Part shown: positions 17,575 through 27,585 of the stretch, one piece after another
How positions within the stretch are numbered: the stretch's first letter is position 1
Layout: each line of letters begins with the position of its first letter
NCBI RefSeq assembly: GCF_004770145.1
Contig: NZ_RQFW01000018.1
Location: 62,001 to 126,000, forward strand
Source of the DNA: Leptospira bourretii
Lineage (GTDB): Bacteria; Spirochaetota; Leptospiria; Leptospirales; Leptospiraceae
Direction: 5' to 3'
Length of the DNA: 64,000 nt
Program-made: the position numbers and the translations under genes
Notes under the pieces: model-generated
Databases searched by the model: none
Seen by the model: only the letters and a program-made list of their open reading frames with translations
What the model was told of the DNA's origin: nothing

Positions 17575-19464
17575 TTATTTTTTCAAAGATAGAATCAACT
17601 CTTCGGCAATTTGCGAAGCGGTCAGACGGTAATGGTCCAAAATTTGATTCCTTTCCCCATGGTGAATGGGTTCGGGTGGCAATGCAAAGGTCTTTAAAAA
17701 CTTTCCAAGAAGATCCGAAGGAATTTCATTCAAAAGAAAACCAGAAGCACCTGCATGGATATAACTTTCGTCCAAAATCACAAACCGTTTGTTTTTTTGA
17801 ATTTGCCCATGCACAAGATCCGTATCATAAGGGCGTAACCAAAAAAGATCCACAACTGAAACAGAAATCCCTTTTTGTTTTAAAATATTCCCAACAGTTG
17901 TGGCAATCGGTAACATAAACCCAACGGAAAGAATGAGTAAATCCTCTCCCTCACTTACCAAACGACCCTTTGCCTTGGTGATCGAAAGAGGAGAATCAAA
18001 CTTTAACTCGCGTAAGTCGCCACTATCCTTAGGAAACCGAATGGCAATGGGATGTTCTGTATAATCCTTCATAAAGTGAAGGCTATCAATAATGTCTTGG
18101 GCAGAACTAGGAACAATGATGTCCATATTAGGGAGTCCCGCCAAATACCCAAGATCAGAAAGGCCTTGGTGGGTTTCCCCATCGGGCCCAACGATCCCTG
18201 CTCGATCGATCACAAATCGAACTGGCAAATTCATAAGAGAAACATCTTCTACCAATTGGTCCATTGCCCGAGTGAGGAAGGTGGAATAAATACACATATA
18301 AGGAATGGCACCACCACTTGTCATGGCACCTGCAAAAGCAACGGAATGTTGTTCTGCAATTCCCACATCAAATGTATGGGCAGGATAGGCCTCTTGGTAT
18401 TCCCTAAGTCCCGAACCTTCAATCATCGCAGGGGTGATGACTGCAATTCGTTTGTCTTTGTCGGTTAAATCGGTAAGTGTTTTTCCAACAATTTTAGATA
18501 AACCAATTTTATTGGAGTCGGATGAAGCCATTTTCCCCGACTCTTTGTTAAACGGTGTGACACCATGATATTTGATGGGATCAGCTTCTGCAGGTTTATA
18601 ACCTTTTCCTTTTTGCGTTAGAACATGCAAAAGGATGGGGCCTTGGATTTTTGAAAGATTTTGTAACATCTGAACCACGCGGTTCACATCGTGACCATCA
18701 ATCGGACCAAAATAAGTAAAACCCAAATCCTCAAAAAGTCCACCAGGACGCATCATAAAATGTTTAAACGAAGTTTCCATATTATGAGCAAGCGCCTGCA
18801 AGGCGGGCCCAATCAGCGGAATCCATTTTAAAAATCCATAGAATGCCGTTTTACCCCTGTTATAGATTTGAGAGGAAATGATTCGGTTAAGATAATTTGA
18901 AATGGAACCTACGTTTTTGGAAATCGACATATAGTTGTCATTCAAAATGACGAGCATGTTCGGTTTGACATGACCACCATGGTTCATGGCTTCGAGAGCC
19001 ATTCCTGTGGCAATGGAAGCATCTCCAATGACGGCAGCGACTTTGTAGTCTTTTCCAAGTAGGTCGCGGGCACAGGCCTCACCTAGAGCTTGGGAGATGG
19101 AAGTTCCGGCATGGCCAGTGTTGTACAAATCGTATTCGGATTCTTCTCGTTTGGGAAACCCAGAAAGCCCTTGCCACTTACGAACAGTGGGGAGTTCTTT
19201 CTTTCGGCCTGTGAGAATTTTATGAGGGTAAGTTTGGTGGCCTACGTCCCAGATGATTTTGTCAGTGGGGGTTTGGAACACATAATGCAACGCGACTGTG
19301 AGTTCCACAACGCCTAGGTTACTAGCGAAGTGCCCTCCTACGTCTGAGAGGGTGTCGATGATGTATTCCCGAAGGTCATGGCAAACCTTCGAGAGATCCT
19401 CTTCGTTTATCTTTCTAAGATCTTCCGGAAATTGGATTTTGTCGAGATAGGGATATGATGGCAT
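17575..19464 (-). CDS. dxs: 1-deoxy-D-xylulose-5-phosphate synthase
   Basis: First enzyme of the MEP isoprenoid pathway, condensing pyruvate and glyceraldehyde-3-phosphate with thiamine diphosphate. The 629-residue length is typical. Seen: DVGHQTYPHKILTGRK, the TPP/Mg motif GDASIATGMALEAMNHGG ending in LNDN, the DVGIAEQHSVAFAGAM block in the pyrimidine-binding domain, and a C-terminal transketolase domain. It starts 7 bp after the cyclase gene, so it is cotranscribed with it. dxr and uppS of the same overall pathway occur in the 27-30 kb region. Confidence 0.97.
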   Translation of the reverse strand: MPSYPYLDKIQFPEDLRKINEEDLSKVCHDLREYIIDTLSDVGGHFASNLGVVELTVALHYVFQTPTDKIIWDVGHQTYPHKILTGRKKELPTVRKWQGLSGFPKREESEYDLYNTGHAGTSISQALGEACARDLLGKDYKVAAVIGDASIATGMALEAMNHGGHVKPNMLVILNDNYMSISKNVGSISNYLNRIISSQIYNRGKTAFYGFLKWIPLIGPALQALAHNMETSFKHFMMRPGGLFEDLGFTYFGPIDGHDVNRVVQMLQNLSKIQGPILLHVLTQKGKGYKPAEADPIKYHGVTPFNKESGKMASSDSNKIGLSKIVGKTLTDLTDKDKRIAVITPAMIEGSGLREYQEAYPAHTFDVGIAEQHSVAFAGAMTSGGAIPYMCIYSTFLTRAMDQLVEDVSLMNLPVRFVIDRAGIVGPDGETHQGLSDLGYLAGLPNMDIIVPSSAQDIIDSLHFMKDYTEHPIAIRFPKDSGDLRELKFDSPLSITKAKGRLVSEGEDLLILSVGFMLPIATTVGNILKQKGISVSVVDLFWLRPYDTDLVHGQIQKNKRFVILDESYIHAGASGFLLNEIPSDLLGKFLKTFALPPEPIHHGERNQILDHYRLTASQIAEELILSLKK

Positions 19465-19471
19465 GTAAACT

Positions 19472-21799
19472 TCATGTTGCCGCCTTTTGGAGAGGCCGCT
19501 TCATTTTCTCCATATCTTCTGGGTTTGTGATTCCAAGCAATTCGTAAATCCGAACAGGTTGGGTTTTTCCTTTTACTCGCACTAAATCCAGTTCCCGAGC
19601 GACCACTCGGTCTTTCACTTTTTCGTATGTGTATTCAGAGATAATCACATTTGTGGTGTACATTTTATTGGATCCTTCCAAACGGGATCCAAGGTTGATC
19701 GTATCACCCATACAGGTATATTCCATCCTGTGAGAAGATCCCATGTTCCCAACAACGGCAGGACCGGAATTCAGACCACATCCAATATCGATCACCGGAA
19801 CATTTCGTTCTGCCCATTTTTGTTGGAGGATTTTTAAATGGTCGAGCTGAGCAAGAGCCGCCACACAAGCATAGTATGCATGGTCTTCCAAAGGAACTGG
19901 TGCTCCCCAGAATGCCATAATCGCATCTCCCATATACTTATCAATGGTTCCCTTGTATTCAATAATGATATCTGTCATAGCCGACAAATATTCGTTCAGT
20001 AATTTCACCAAATCTTCTGGACCCAACTGTTCCGAGATGGTAGTGAACCCGCGAACGTCAGAGAAAAAAATGGTGATCTCTCGTTTGGATCCACCAAGTG
20101 CCAAGTTATCAGGGTGTTTGAGGAGTTCGTCCACAACGTCTTTGGATACGAATTTAGAGAAAGTTTGACGGATGTATTTTACGTTTTCTTCTTCTGTTAA
20201 GATTCTAAATCCGATGATGGCAACAAAGACCACAATCTGTTCGATGGTAACAGATGGAAGGACTGTGATGAGGTTGAAGGTTTGGAAAATATACAACGTA
20301 GCCACTACATAAAGTAAAAGCTGAGTTAACATAATCGCAAAACCAATATGTGTTTTTACCCTTGGTTGTAAAAATCCAATCATTACACCAAGACCAACAT
20401 AAATTAGGAAAATTCCCCAGTTTGGTATTGTAGACAAAAAGTCTTGGTTTAGGATGGTATTGATTGCGTGAGCATGGTGTTCAATTCCCGACATATCGCC
20501 AAACGGAGATAAGTGGGAGTCTTTAGAAGCCCCACGCCCCGTAGCATAATACATTGCCACAAGAAAGATTTTATTATTAATTTGGTTTGCTTCTAGTAAC
20601 TCAGCATCCCAATCATTAGTGACTTCGAAAATTTCATTTTGTTTGAAGGAATAACGTCCACCTACGAAGTTGATTTCCATTTGTCCTTCCCAATCAATCG
20701 GGATGACCACTTCTCTTTTTTCGTTCGGGACTTGCATCACATCCCTTTCTTCAAACTTACGTTCTTTGATGTTAAACTCTCGGATGATTTTTTTTGGAAT
20801 ATTGGACAATTTTATATAATGTCCCATATTGACTTCCACATCTCTCTGTACATCGATACCGTAGTATTTACAAACAATGAGTAAGTCGATGGAAGGGAAA
20901 TATTCTGTTTCTCTATCTCTTCCTGAATTATAAACTTTTACCACAAGTGGCATCTTACGATTCAAACCAGATTCGTCTTTTTTTACGTTCGCAAAACCAA
21001 GACCAGCAGACAATTCGCTAATGGGTTCAATCGGAGGTTGTGGAAACTTAACCCAAGAGATCCCCGCATCGTTTTCATCGATGACATTTTTCAATTGGAA
21101 CTTACGAAGGATATCAATTCGTTTTTCCAAATTTAGAACTGCTTCCTTTGATTCCGCGCTGACTTCCATAGGGTAGTCAAAGAGGACATTCCGGTTCTTT
21201 TGAAGAGCAGCTGCCATCTCTTCTGTTTGACCGGGTTTGTAATCTACGAAGAAAATATCGAACATGAGAATGTTATTCGATTCTTTGAATGTTTCAATGA
21301 TATCAGCGTAATAACTCCAAGGAAGAGGCCAAGTCCCTTGTAATTTTTCGAGTGATTCTGTTGTGATACCAATGATATTGATATCCTTACGGGCCTTAGC
21401 TGGTGGTTGGAACTGAATGTATTCGATACGACCCGTGTCCCCTTCACTTTCTGTTTTTGTGTTGGATCCACGTAAAAATTGAAACCGTGTGGAAACGGAA
21501 TTTTCTTCCAAATCCTTGAGTGGTTGGAAGGTGTTTACCATTGTATACATAAAAATGGCGATCACATAGGATAACCAAATCGCACCTGACTTCTGTTTGT
21601 CTTTAGAAACCTTTTCGATGGTTTTATATACAAAATAAGAAGAAGTCAATAAGGTGAGTAAACCACCAATGAGGAAGGAAAATTCGTATTCCCACCCTGT
21701 CATGACGACAGAAATGATCACACCAAGTGATCCTAGTGCGGCAACGGTAACACTGAGATAGTCCAAAATCGAAAGCGATTTTGATTCTTTGTCGGACAT
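19472..21799 (-). CDS. CHASE2-domain adenylate cyclase, class III
   Basis: 775-residue membrane protein. It has N-terminal hydrophobic helices (about residues 13-95), a large extracytoplasmic CHASE2 sensor domain (about 100-440, with GITTESLEKLQGTWPLPWSYY and DIFFVDY), three further helices (about 455-540), then a class III catalytic domain. FFSDVRGFTT carries the first metal aspartate (D581), KYMGDAIMAF the second (D625) with the preceding Lys, and MGDTINLGSRLE the base-selecting Asp and the transition-state Asn/Arg. These fit an active adenylate cyclase making cAMP. It heads the cyclase-dxs-TPR operon. Confidence 0.93.
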   Translation of the reverse strand: MSDKESKSLSILDYLSVTVAALGSLGVIISVVMTGWEYEFSFLIGGLLTLLTSSYFVYKTIEKVSKDKQKSGAIWLSYVIAIFMYTMVNTFQPLKDLEENSVSTRFQFLRGSNTKTESEGDTGRIEYIQFQPPAKARKDINIIGITTESLEKLQGTWPLPWSYYADIIETFKESNNILMFDIFFVDYKPGQTEEMAAALQKNRNVLFDYPMEVSAESKEAVLNLEKRIDILRKFQLKNVIDENDAGISWVKFPQPPIEPISELSAGLGFANVKKDESGLNRKMPLVVKVYNSGRDRETEYFPSIDLLIVCKYYGIDVQRDVEVNMGHYIKLSNIPKKIIREFNIKERKFEERDVMQVPNEKREVVIPIDWEGQMEINFVGGRYSFKQNEIFEVTNDWDAELLEANQINNKIFLVAMYYATGRGASKDSHLSPFGDMSGIEHHAHAINTILNQDFLSTIPNWGIFLIYVGLGVMIGFLQPRVKTHIGFAIMLTQLLLYVVATLYIFQTFNLITVLPSVTIEQIVVFVAIIGFRILTEEENVKYIRQTFSKFVSKDVVDELLKHPDNLALGGSKREITIFFSDVRGFTTISEQLGPEDLVKLLNEYLSAMTDIIIEYKGTIDKYMGDAIMAFWGAPVPLEDHAYYACVAALAQLDHLKILQQKWAERNVPVIDIGCGLNSGPAVVGNMGSSHRMEYTCMGDTINLGSRLEGSNKMYTTNVIISEYTYEKVKDRVVARELDLVRVKGKTQPVRIYELLGITNPEDMEKMKRPLQKAAT

Positions 21800-21889
21800 A
21801 GAGCCTCTTTATTCGTTTGGGAATTTCCGACCATTTTCCCGGAATTTTTAAAGAGACTCAAATGTTTTTGAAGGATACAGGAAAAAAAT

Positions 21890-22690
21890 TTAGGAAATCG
21901 ATGCCCTGATCTTTGAAATGTAATCCGCCAAAGCCGAAACCGCTTTTGTGCGGTCTGACCCGTTTTCTTCAATGATCCTTTGGATCGCAGAACCGATGAT
22001 GATCCCGTCCGCATACTGTGAAATTTGGTTGGATTGTTCCGGAGTGGAAATTCCAAACCCTGCACAAATTGGCAACCGGATGGTATCTTTCAAAAATTTA
22101 ATTCTTTCCTTTAAATCCACCGAGAACTCCCTTCTTTCTCCAGTAACTCCAAAAGAAGTTACGTAGTAAATGAACCCAGAGGAAGTTTTGGAAAGGGCTT
22201 GGATTCTCTTTTTTTCCGAGGCCGGAGTGACCAAATGGATGAGATCCATATCCCGAACTTTTAATTCTCGAAACAAGGTTTCACTTTCTTCTGTATCAAA
22301 AGGTAAGTCAGGAATCACAAGGCCCACAATTCCTGATTCCTTGGCTCTATCCAAAAACTTGGTGATCCCACAATGGTAAATGGGATTGAAGTAAGTAAGA
22401 TAAACAAGTGGAGTCTCTGGTTTGTGGTCATGGATGGCTTTTGTGACTCGAAAAATTTCTTCGAAAGAAAAAGGATTCTTCAAAGAACGAGCCACTGCTC
22501 TTTGGATTACGGGTCCATCTGCAACCGGATCAGAAAAAGGAATCCCGAGTTCCAAAATATCAGCACCGTTGTCTAAAATGGTTTTTCCAAATTCGATGGA
22601 ATCATTATAGTTTGGATCCCCTAAAGTGAAATAAGGGATAAAGGCTGATTTAAAACTTCCGCTCTCAAATAAAGATTTTATTTTACTCAT
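21890..22690 (-). CDS. trpA: Tryptophan synthase alpha subunit
   Basis: Cleaves indole-3-glycerol phosphate and passes indole to TrpB. The 266-residue product has FIPYFTLGDPN at the N-terminus, LELGIPFSDPVADGPVIQ (catalytic loop region), and GFGISTPEQ near the C-terminal phosphate site. Its start directly abuts the trpB stop, so translation is probably coupled. It is the last gene of the long minus-strand run beginning at 33403; a 90-bp gap separates it from the cyclase gene. Confidence 0.97.
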   Translation of the reverse strand: MSKIKSLFESGSFKSAFIPYFTLGDPNYNDSIEFGKTILDNGADILELGIPFSDPVADGPVIQRAVARSLKNPFSFEEIFRVTKAIHDHKPETPLVYLTYFNPIYHCGITKFLDRAKESGIVGLVIPDLPFDTEESETLFRELKVRDMDLIHLVTPASEKKRIQALSKTSSGFIYYVTSFGVTGERREFSVDLKERIKFLKDTIRLPICAGFGISTPEQSNQISQYADGIIIGSAIQRIIEENGSDRTKAVSALADYISKIRASIS

Positions 22691-23878
22691 TTACTTTCTT
22701 TCACCTAAGAGTCGCAAAACTTCCGTTACATCTTTATCACCCCGGCCAGACAGACAAATGATGAGATCCTTTTTCTTTCCAAGGTCTTTTGCCACATCAC
22801 GAGCTACATGAAAGGCATGAGCTGTTTCCAGGGCAGGAATGATTCCCTCCACACGAGTGACTTCCAAAAAAGAATCTAATGCTTGTTCGTCTGTTACCAT
22901 TCGGTAATCCACTCTTCCCGTTTGGGACAGGTGAGCGTGTTCTGGTCCCACACCTGGGTAATCTAACCCTGCAGAAACTGAATGCGCTGGTACAATTTGT
23001 CCAAACTCATCTTGGATGATTAAGGTTTTTGTTCCATGTAAAAATCCAGTTTTCCCGTATGTCAAAGTTGCCGAATGTTCTCCTGGTTTTGGACCAAGTC
23101 CACCAGCCTCTGCGCCATAGATGGCAACATGTTTGTCTTTTAAAAAGGCATGGAACATTCCAATGGAATTGGATCCTCCACCTACACAAGCTACAATGGC
23201 ATTCGGAAGTTTATGATTTCGTTTTTTAAACTCTGCTCTTGCCTCTGTACCAATAAAGGATTGGAAGTCACGTACGATTGTGGGAAACGGGTGAGGTCCA
23301 ATCGCAGATCCAACAATATAATGAGTTGTGGATACATTGAGGGCCCAGTCTCTCATAGCTTCACTGGTTGCTTCTTTAAGAGTGGCTTCTCCTGCTGTGA
23401 CCGGAAGGATTTTTGCACCTAACATCTCAATTTTTTTAGCATTGAGATTTTGTCTTTCCACATCGACAGCTCCCATATACACCACGGTTTCCATTCCAAA
23501 CATTGCTCCCACTGTTGCCGTCGCAAGACCGTGTTGGCCTGCACCAGTTTCTGCAATGATTCGTTTTTTCCCCATAAAACGAGCGATAAGCGCCTGTCCG
23601 ATGGCATTATTAATTTTATGCGCACCTGTATGATTTAAATCTTCGCGTTTGAGCCAAATCCTAGCACCTCCCCATTGTTTGGTGAGGCGTTCAGCATAAG
23701 TCAGAGGACTAGGTCTTCCGACATAGTTCTTTAAATAGTATTCGAGTTCTTTTTTGAACTTTTTACTTTTCTTTAACTTTTGATAGGTGGATTCAAGTTC
23801 TTCTAATGCTTCCGTTAGAATCTCAGGAGAGTAACGGCCACCGAATTCACCAAAATATCCAGGTAGGTTTTTGCCCAT
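22691..23878 (-). CDS. trpB: Tryptophan synthase beta subunit
   Basis: PLP enzyme that joins indole and serine. HTGAHKINNA carries the PLP lysine, and GGGSNSIGMFH is the phosphate-binding loop; GYFGEFGGRYSPE near the N-terminus is typical. The open frame reaches a TTG at 23887, but the ATG at 23878 (MGKNLPGYFGEFGG) follows a GGGA and gives a normal 395-residue protein, so I prefer it. No leader peptide with tandem Trp codons was seen in the 195 bp upstream. Confidence 0.96.
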   Translation of the reverse strand: MGKNLPGYFGEFGGRYSPEILTEALEELESTYQKLKKSKKFKKELEYYLKNYVGRPSPLTYAERLTKQWGGARIWLKREDLNHTGAHKINNAIGQALIARFMGKKRIIAETGAGQHGLATATVGAMFGMETVVYMGAVDVERQNLNAKKIEMLGAKILPVTAGEATLKEATSEAMRDWALNVSTTHYIVGSAIGPHPFPTIVRDFQSFIGTEARAEFKKRNHKLPNAIVACVGGGSNSIGMFHAFLKDKHVAIYGAEAGGLGPKPGEHSATLTYGKTGFLHGTKTLIIQDEFGQIVPAHSVSAGLDYPGVGPEHAHLSQTGRVDYRMVTDEQALDSFLEVTRVEGIIPALETAHAFHVARDVAKDLGKKKDLIICLSGRGDKDVTEVLRLLGERK

Positions 23879-23920
23879 ATATCCCAAAATACGGGAATGG
23901 GGGAATATGAAAACTGCTTC

Positions 23921-24003
23921 TTTTGTGGGGGGTGGGGGTTTTTGAGTATACTCTCCCCGCCCTGATCGAACTGGGTGGGGTTAACCACCCGCCACCCAAT
24001 GGC
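23921..24003. other. G/C-rich intergenic island with nested inverted repeats
   Basis: The gap between proS and trpB holds a composition unlike its surroundings: a G6-T-G5 run (23927-23938), CTCCCCGCCC, then GGGTGG-GGTTAA-CCACCC (23973-23990) followed by a second CCACCC. The stem could end proS transcription, but no T-run follows on the minus strand. It is not readable as a gene. It may be a decayed repeat. Confidence 0.4.
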
Positions 24004-24073
24004 TACCTTCTATCACATCTCTCTCATTCTTACCATCGCTTATCCCGATTTTAAAGAAAAAATCGAAAGAAGT

Positions 24074-25834
24074 TCATGTTCCCGCACGTTCCACTTCGGC
24101 TTGGAGGGTAGCATGCAGGTTCTTGATTTGATTTTGTAAGCGACCAACCAAATCTTCATTTGTGGTAAAGGTAACGGTCTCTTCTGCCATTGATTTTCGG
24201 TCAAGGATGGTGATTTCACCCTTCTCCAAAAATCCCTTTCCAAGTGTCAATCGGATGGGAAAACCAATGAGTTCGGAATCTTTGAACTTAAAACCAGGAC
24301 CAAGGTCCCGGTCATCCCAAAGCACTTCGATCCCGGCCGCCACAAGTGCTTTGTAAATGGATTCAATTTTGGCAATGTCGTCTGGATTTTTAGCAATACT
24401 CACCAAACAAACAGTAAACGGCGCAATGGAGACTGGCCAAAAAATTCCTTTATCGTCATTACATTGTTCGATGACAGTGGCCATACAGCGATTGACACCG
24501 ATCCCATAACAACCCATAGTCGTTGTGGTGGCTTTCCCTTTATCATTTAAAACAGTAATATCAAAAGCTTTGGAATACTTTTGGCCTAACTTAAAGATAT
24601 GACCAACTTCGATTCCTTTTTCCGCAGTGAGACCGGTTCCACAGTTAGGGCAAGGATCCCCTACTTTGGATTGCGACACATCGATTTTTGTCACTTCCTC
24701 ATCTTTGAAAAAGTCGAAGAGTTTAACCCCTGCAATATGGTAATCCACTTCGTTTGCACCAGATATATACCCAAAATTCCAATCGATCAGAGAATCGATG
24801 ATAATTTTGAGAGATTCTGATTTTGGAAATCCAGGTCCGATGAATCCAGGAACGAGCCCAAGTTTTTCCATTTCAGCCGGTCCTATTGGTCTTAGTTCAT
24901 TACAACCCAAATGATTTTTTAGTTTGTTCTCATTGAGTTCCCGGTCGCCTTCTAAAAAGACTAGGACGTAGGTTCCGTCCGCCCATAAAGCCACTGCCTT
25001 TAGGAGGTTTTCTTCCTTTGTCCCTATAAACTCAGCAACTTCTGTAATTGATTTTTTAGATGGAGTATGGATTTTATCTTTTCCGACAAACGCTTGTTTT
25101 GCTAAACTTACATTTCGAATCACAGGAGTTTTTTCAATATTCCCTGAATATTGGCAAGAAGGACAAATCGTAAGTGTTTCTTCTCCTATGGGTGACACCA
25201 CCATAAATTCCTCAGACGCAGACCCACCCATATTTCCTGAATCCGCTTGCACTGGGATCGTAGAAAGACCCATCCCCGCAAAAATCCTTCGGTAAGTTTT
25301 ACGCATCGTTTGGTAGGTTTTGTCCAAAGACTCATCATCTAAATGAAAAGAATAAGCATCTTTCATTGTAAATTCACGAGAACGAATCACTCCAAACCTT
25401 GGACGAATTTCATCGCGAAACTTTGTATGAATTTGATACACATTGATAGGAAGATCTTTATAAGAACGAACCATTGGTTTCACGAGCACACAAAAAGATT
25501 CTTCATGCGTGGGGCCAAGGCAACTTTCATTGTCATGCCGATCTTTCAAACGAAACATCTCTTTCCCCATTTTATCCCAACGGCCAGACTCTTTCCAAAT
25601 TTCACTTGGAGTTAAAATAGGAAGTTGGAATTCCAAACCACCGGCCCGGTCCATCTCGGAACGAACAATGCCTTCAATTTTTTTTAGGACCCTTAACCCG
25701 AGAGGAAGATAAGAATACAATCCGGCTGCGGATTTACGAATGAGTCCCGCCCTTGTCATCAGTTTATGGGAAGCAACAACTGCATCTTGTGGATCTTCTT
25801 TTGCAGTAGGAATCAAATAGGAACTAGCTTTCAT
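24074..25834 (-). CDS. proS: Prolyl-tRNA synthetase (bacterial type)
   Basis: Charges tRNA-Pro. The 586-residue length and the order of parts match the bacterial form: a class II core with GLYSYLPLGLRVLKKIE and QLPILTPSEIWKESGRW, motif 2 in FRDEIRPRFGVIRSREFTMKD, a YbaK-like editing insertion (about residues 230-385, with SGANEVDYHIAG at its end), motif 3 in CYGIGVNRCM, and a C-terminal anticodon-binding domain. It lies 44 bp after rseP on the same strand. Confidence 0.97.
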   Translation of the reverse strand: MKASSYLIPTAKEDPQDAVVASHKLMTRAGLIRKSAAGLYSYLPLGLRVLKKIEGIVRSEMDRAGGLEFQLPILTPSEIWKESGRWDKMGKEMFRLKDRHDNESCLGPTHEESFCVLVKPMVRSYKDLPINVYQIHTKFRDEIRPRFGVIRSREFTMKDAYSFHLDDESLDKTYQTMRKTYRRIFAGMGLSTIPVQADSGNMGGSASEEFMVVSPIGEETLTICPSCQYSGNIEKTPVIRNVSLAKQAFVGKDKIHTPSKKSITEVAEFIGTKEENLLKAVALWADGTYVLVFLEGDRELNENKLKNHLGCNELRPIGPAEMEKLGLVPGFIGPGFPKSESLKIIIDSLIDWNFGYISGANEVDYHIAGVKLFDFFKDEEVTKIDVSQSKVGDPCPNCGTGLTAEKGIEVGHIFKLGQKYSKAFDITVLNDKGKATTTTMGCYGIGVNRCMATVIEQCNDDKGIFWPVSIAPFTVCLVSIAKNPDDIAKIESIYKALVAAGIEVLWDDRDLGPGFKFKDSELIGFPIRLTLGKGFLEKGEITILDRKSMAEETVTFTTNEDLVGRLQNQIKNLHATLQAEVERAGT

Positions 25835-25878
25835 CGATCTTTTCTCTTTTATTTATATAAAACTAAACGAAACAAAAA

Positions 25879-27585
25879 TTAAAAAATACGCATCACATCA
25901 TTGAACGAAACATAAAGCCCAAGTCCAATGAGAAAGAAAAATCCCAACCGAAAAATGGCTTCAATGGCTTTTCTTGGGAGTGGTCTACCTGTAATCGCTT
26001 CATAGGCATAGAGAACAATATGTCCACCATCTGCCATTGGAATTGGTAATAAATTCATCACCATCAGCGCTAGGGAAATTTTGGCAACAAAGTCGAGGTA
26101 AGTCACCCAACCATATTCCAAACTAATTCCTGCTATTTGTACAATTCCAATAGGACCTGATAAATTTTCTTTTGGAGATAGAAGTCCAGAAAATAACATC
26201 CCAATCCCTTTTAAGGTAGTGGATACATTTTCATACACTTTTGTTGAAGCGCCCACAAACGAAGAATAGACGGTTGTTTCCTTCTGTAACTTCTCTGCTT
26301 CAAATTTCATCGAAGCACGAAATCCGAGAAGCCCAATGGGTTTTAAATTGACATCGGCGGAATATTTCATATTCCCAATCCATATATCTTTTCTACCCGA
26401 AGATTGTTTTAAGTAATCGCTGATTGCATCGGCTTTGTCGAAGGATTTATCTTCTATCTTTAAATTAGAAAGGCGATTTTCAATTTCGGAATCATAACTA
26501 TCCAACCGGAAATAAGGGATTCCCAGTTCAGGAAACTTCGGATGTCTGATATCCCAAAATTCAAACACATTGGCACCTAACACAGGAATTTGAATGGTCA
26601 CAGTTTCAGTCGCCCAAGGTGTGAGGAGTGGGTATGTTTTTCTTTCCACAACAACAGGAATGGTTTTTCCCTGGTGTTTTCCGAGCTCTGTTTGCAACTC
26701 AGGAACGGTATGAACATCCACGCCAGCCACTTGCAAAATCATATCCCCATCTTTTAAAAAGGATAAGGCACGCCTGCGAAGGGATTTTTCGCGTTCTTGG
26801 ATTTCTCTTTGTTTTAAAAGTTCTTCCGGGATTTCATCTTTTCGTTCTTCGATTTTTTCCTGAAAGTAAACTGAAGATTTGTCATCACGATCGAGGAGAT
26901 TTGCCATAAAATGGCTTAGTTGTTCCCCATAAGTAAAAGTAGCCACAACTCGTCTTTCTCCAAATGGCATCACTCCAATGGTAGGATGTCCACCAGCCGA
27001 ATATAAATTCGGTATAACTTGTACGATTTTTATTTCTTCGGCTCTTTTGTAAGAGACTTCTACAGGATCGCCCGTGGTCAAACTCACGTTAGTAAAAATA
27101 TCTTCGAAACTTTCTGTTTTTTTCCCATTGATGGAAACAATTTGGTCTCCCGTACGAAGTCCGGCAGTATAAGCTGGACTCGAAACCTTGTTTGCATCTT
27201 CGATAAAAATACGATTGGAAGAAGGACTATCTCCCGAAAGTTCCAAAACAAACAATAAAACAAAACCTAACACCAAATTAGCGAACGGCCCACCAAGCAC
27301 TGGAATCATCCGACGAAGTGGTGGCGTGGAAAGTAAATCCCCTTGTTTTGGTTTTTTGTTTTTGCTGTAGTCATCTCCACGAAAAAGAACGTAACCACCA
27401 ATGGGAATGGCTGTGATTTGGTAGATGGTTTTCCCAATTCTTTTTTTCCAAATTCCTTTTCCATAACCAAGGGAAAAAATGCGAGCTTCCACTCCAACCA
27501 ATTTTCCACATAAGAGGTGTCCCAATTCATGGATAAAAATAGAAACAGCTAACATGAATACGGCGCCAAATATCATTACGATCAT
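25879..27585 (-). CDS. rseP: RseP-type site-2 membrane protease with two PDZ domains
   Basis: Intramembrane zinc protease that in other bacteria cuts anti-sigma factors and leftover signal peptides. HELGH at residues 19-23 in the first membrane helix supplies two zinc ligands; [12 protein letters not shown] near residue 520 supplies the aspartate (the usual form is LDGGH). Two PDZ-like segments lie between ([40 protein letters not shown]). At 568 residues it is longer than E. coli RseP (about 450), the extra part falling after the second PDZ. It overlaps dxr by 4 bp (ATGA). Confidence 0.93.
   Translation of the reverse strand: MIVMIFGAVFMLAVSIFIHELGHLLCGKLVGVEARIFSLGYGKGIWKKRIGKTIYQITAIPIGGYVLFRGDDYSKNKKPKQGDLLSTPPLRRMIPVLGGPFANLVLGFVLLFVLELSGDSPSSNRIFIEDANKVSSPAYTAGLRTGDQIVSINGKKTESFEDIFTNVSLTTGDPVEVSYKRAEEIKIVQVIPNLYSAGGHPTIGVMPFGERRVVATFTYGEQLSHFMANLLDRDDKSSVYFQEKIEERKDEIPEELLKQREIQEREKSLRRRALSFLKDGDMILQVAGVDVHTVPELQTELGKHQGKTIPVVVERKTYPLLTPWATETVTIQIPVLGANVFEFWDIRHPKFPELGIPYFRLDSYDSEIENRLSNLKIEDKSFDKADAISDYLKQSSGRKDIWIGNMKYSADVNLKPIGLLGFRASMKFEAEKLQKETTVYSSFVGASTKVYENVSTTLKGIGMLFSGLLSPKENLSGPIGIVQIAGISLEYGWVTYLDFVAKISLALMVMNLLPIPMADGGHIVLYAYEAITGRPLPRKAIEAIFRLGFFFLIGLGLYVSFNDVMRIF

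Noticed and set aside
23879..24073. Tryptophan attenuator before trpB
   Set aside because: No short open frame with tandem Trp codons and no alternative stems with T-run.
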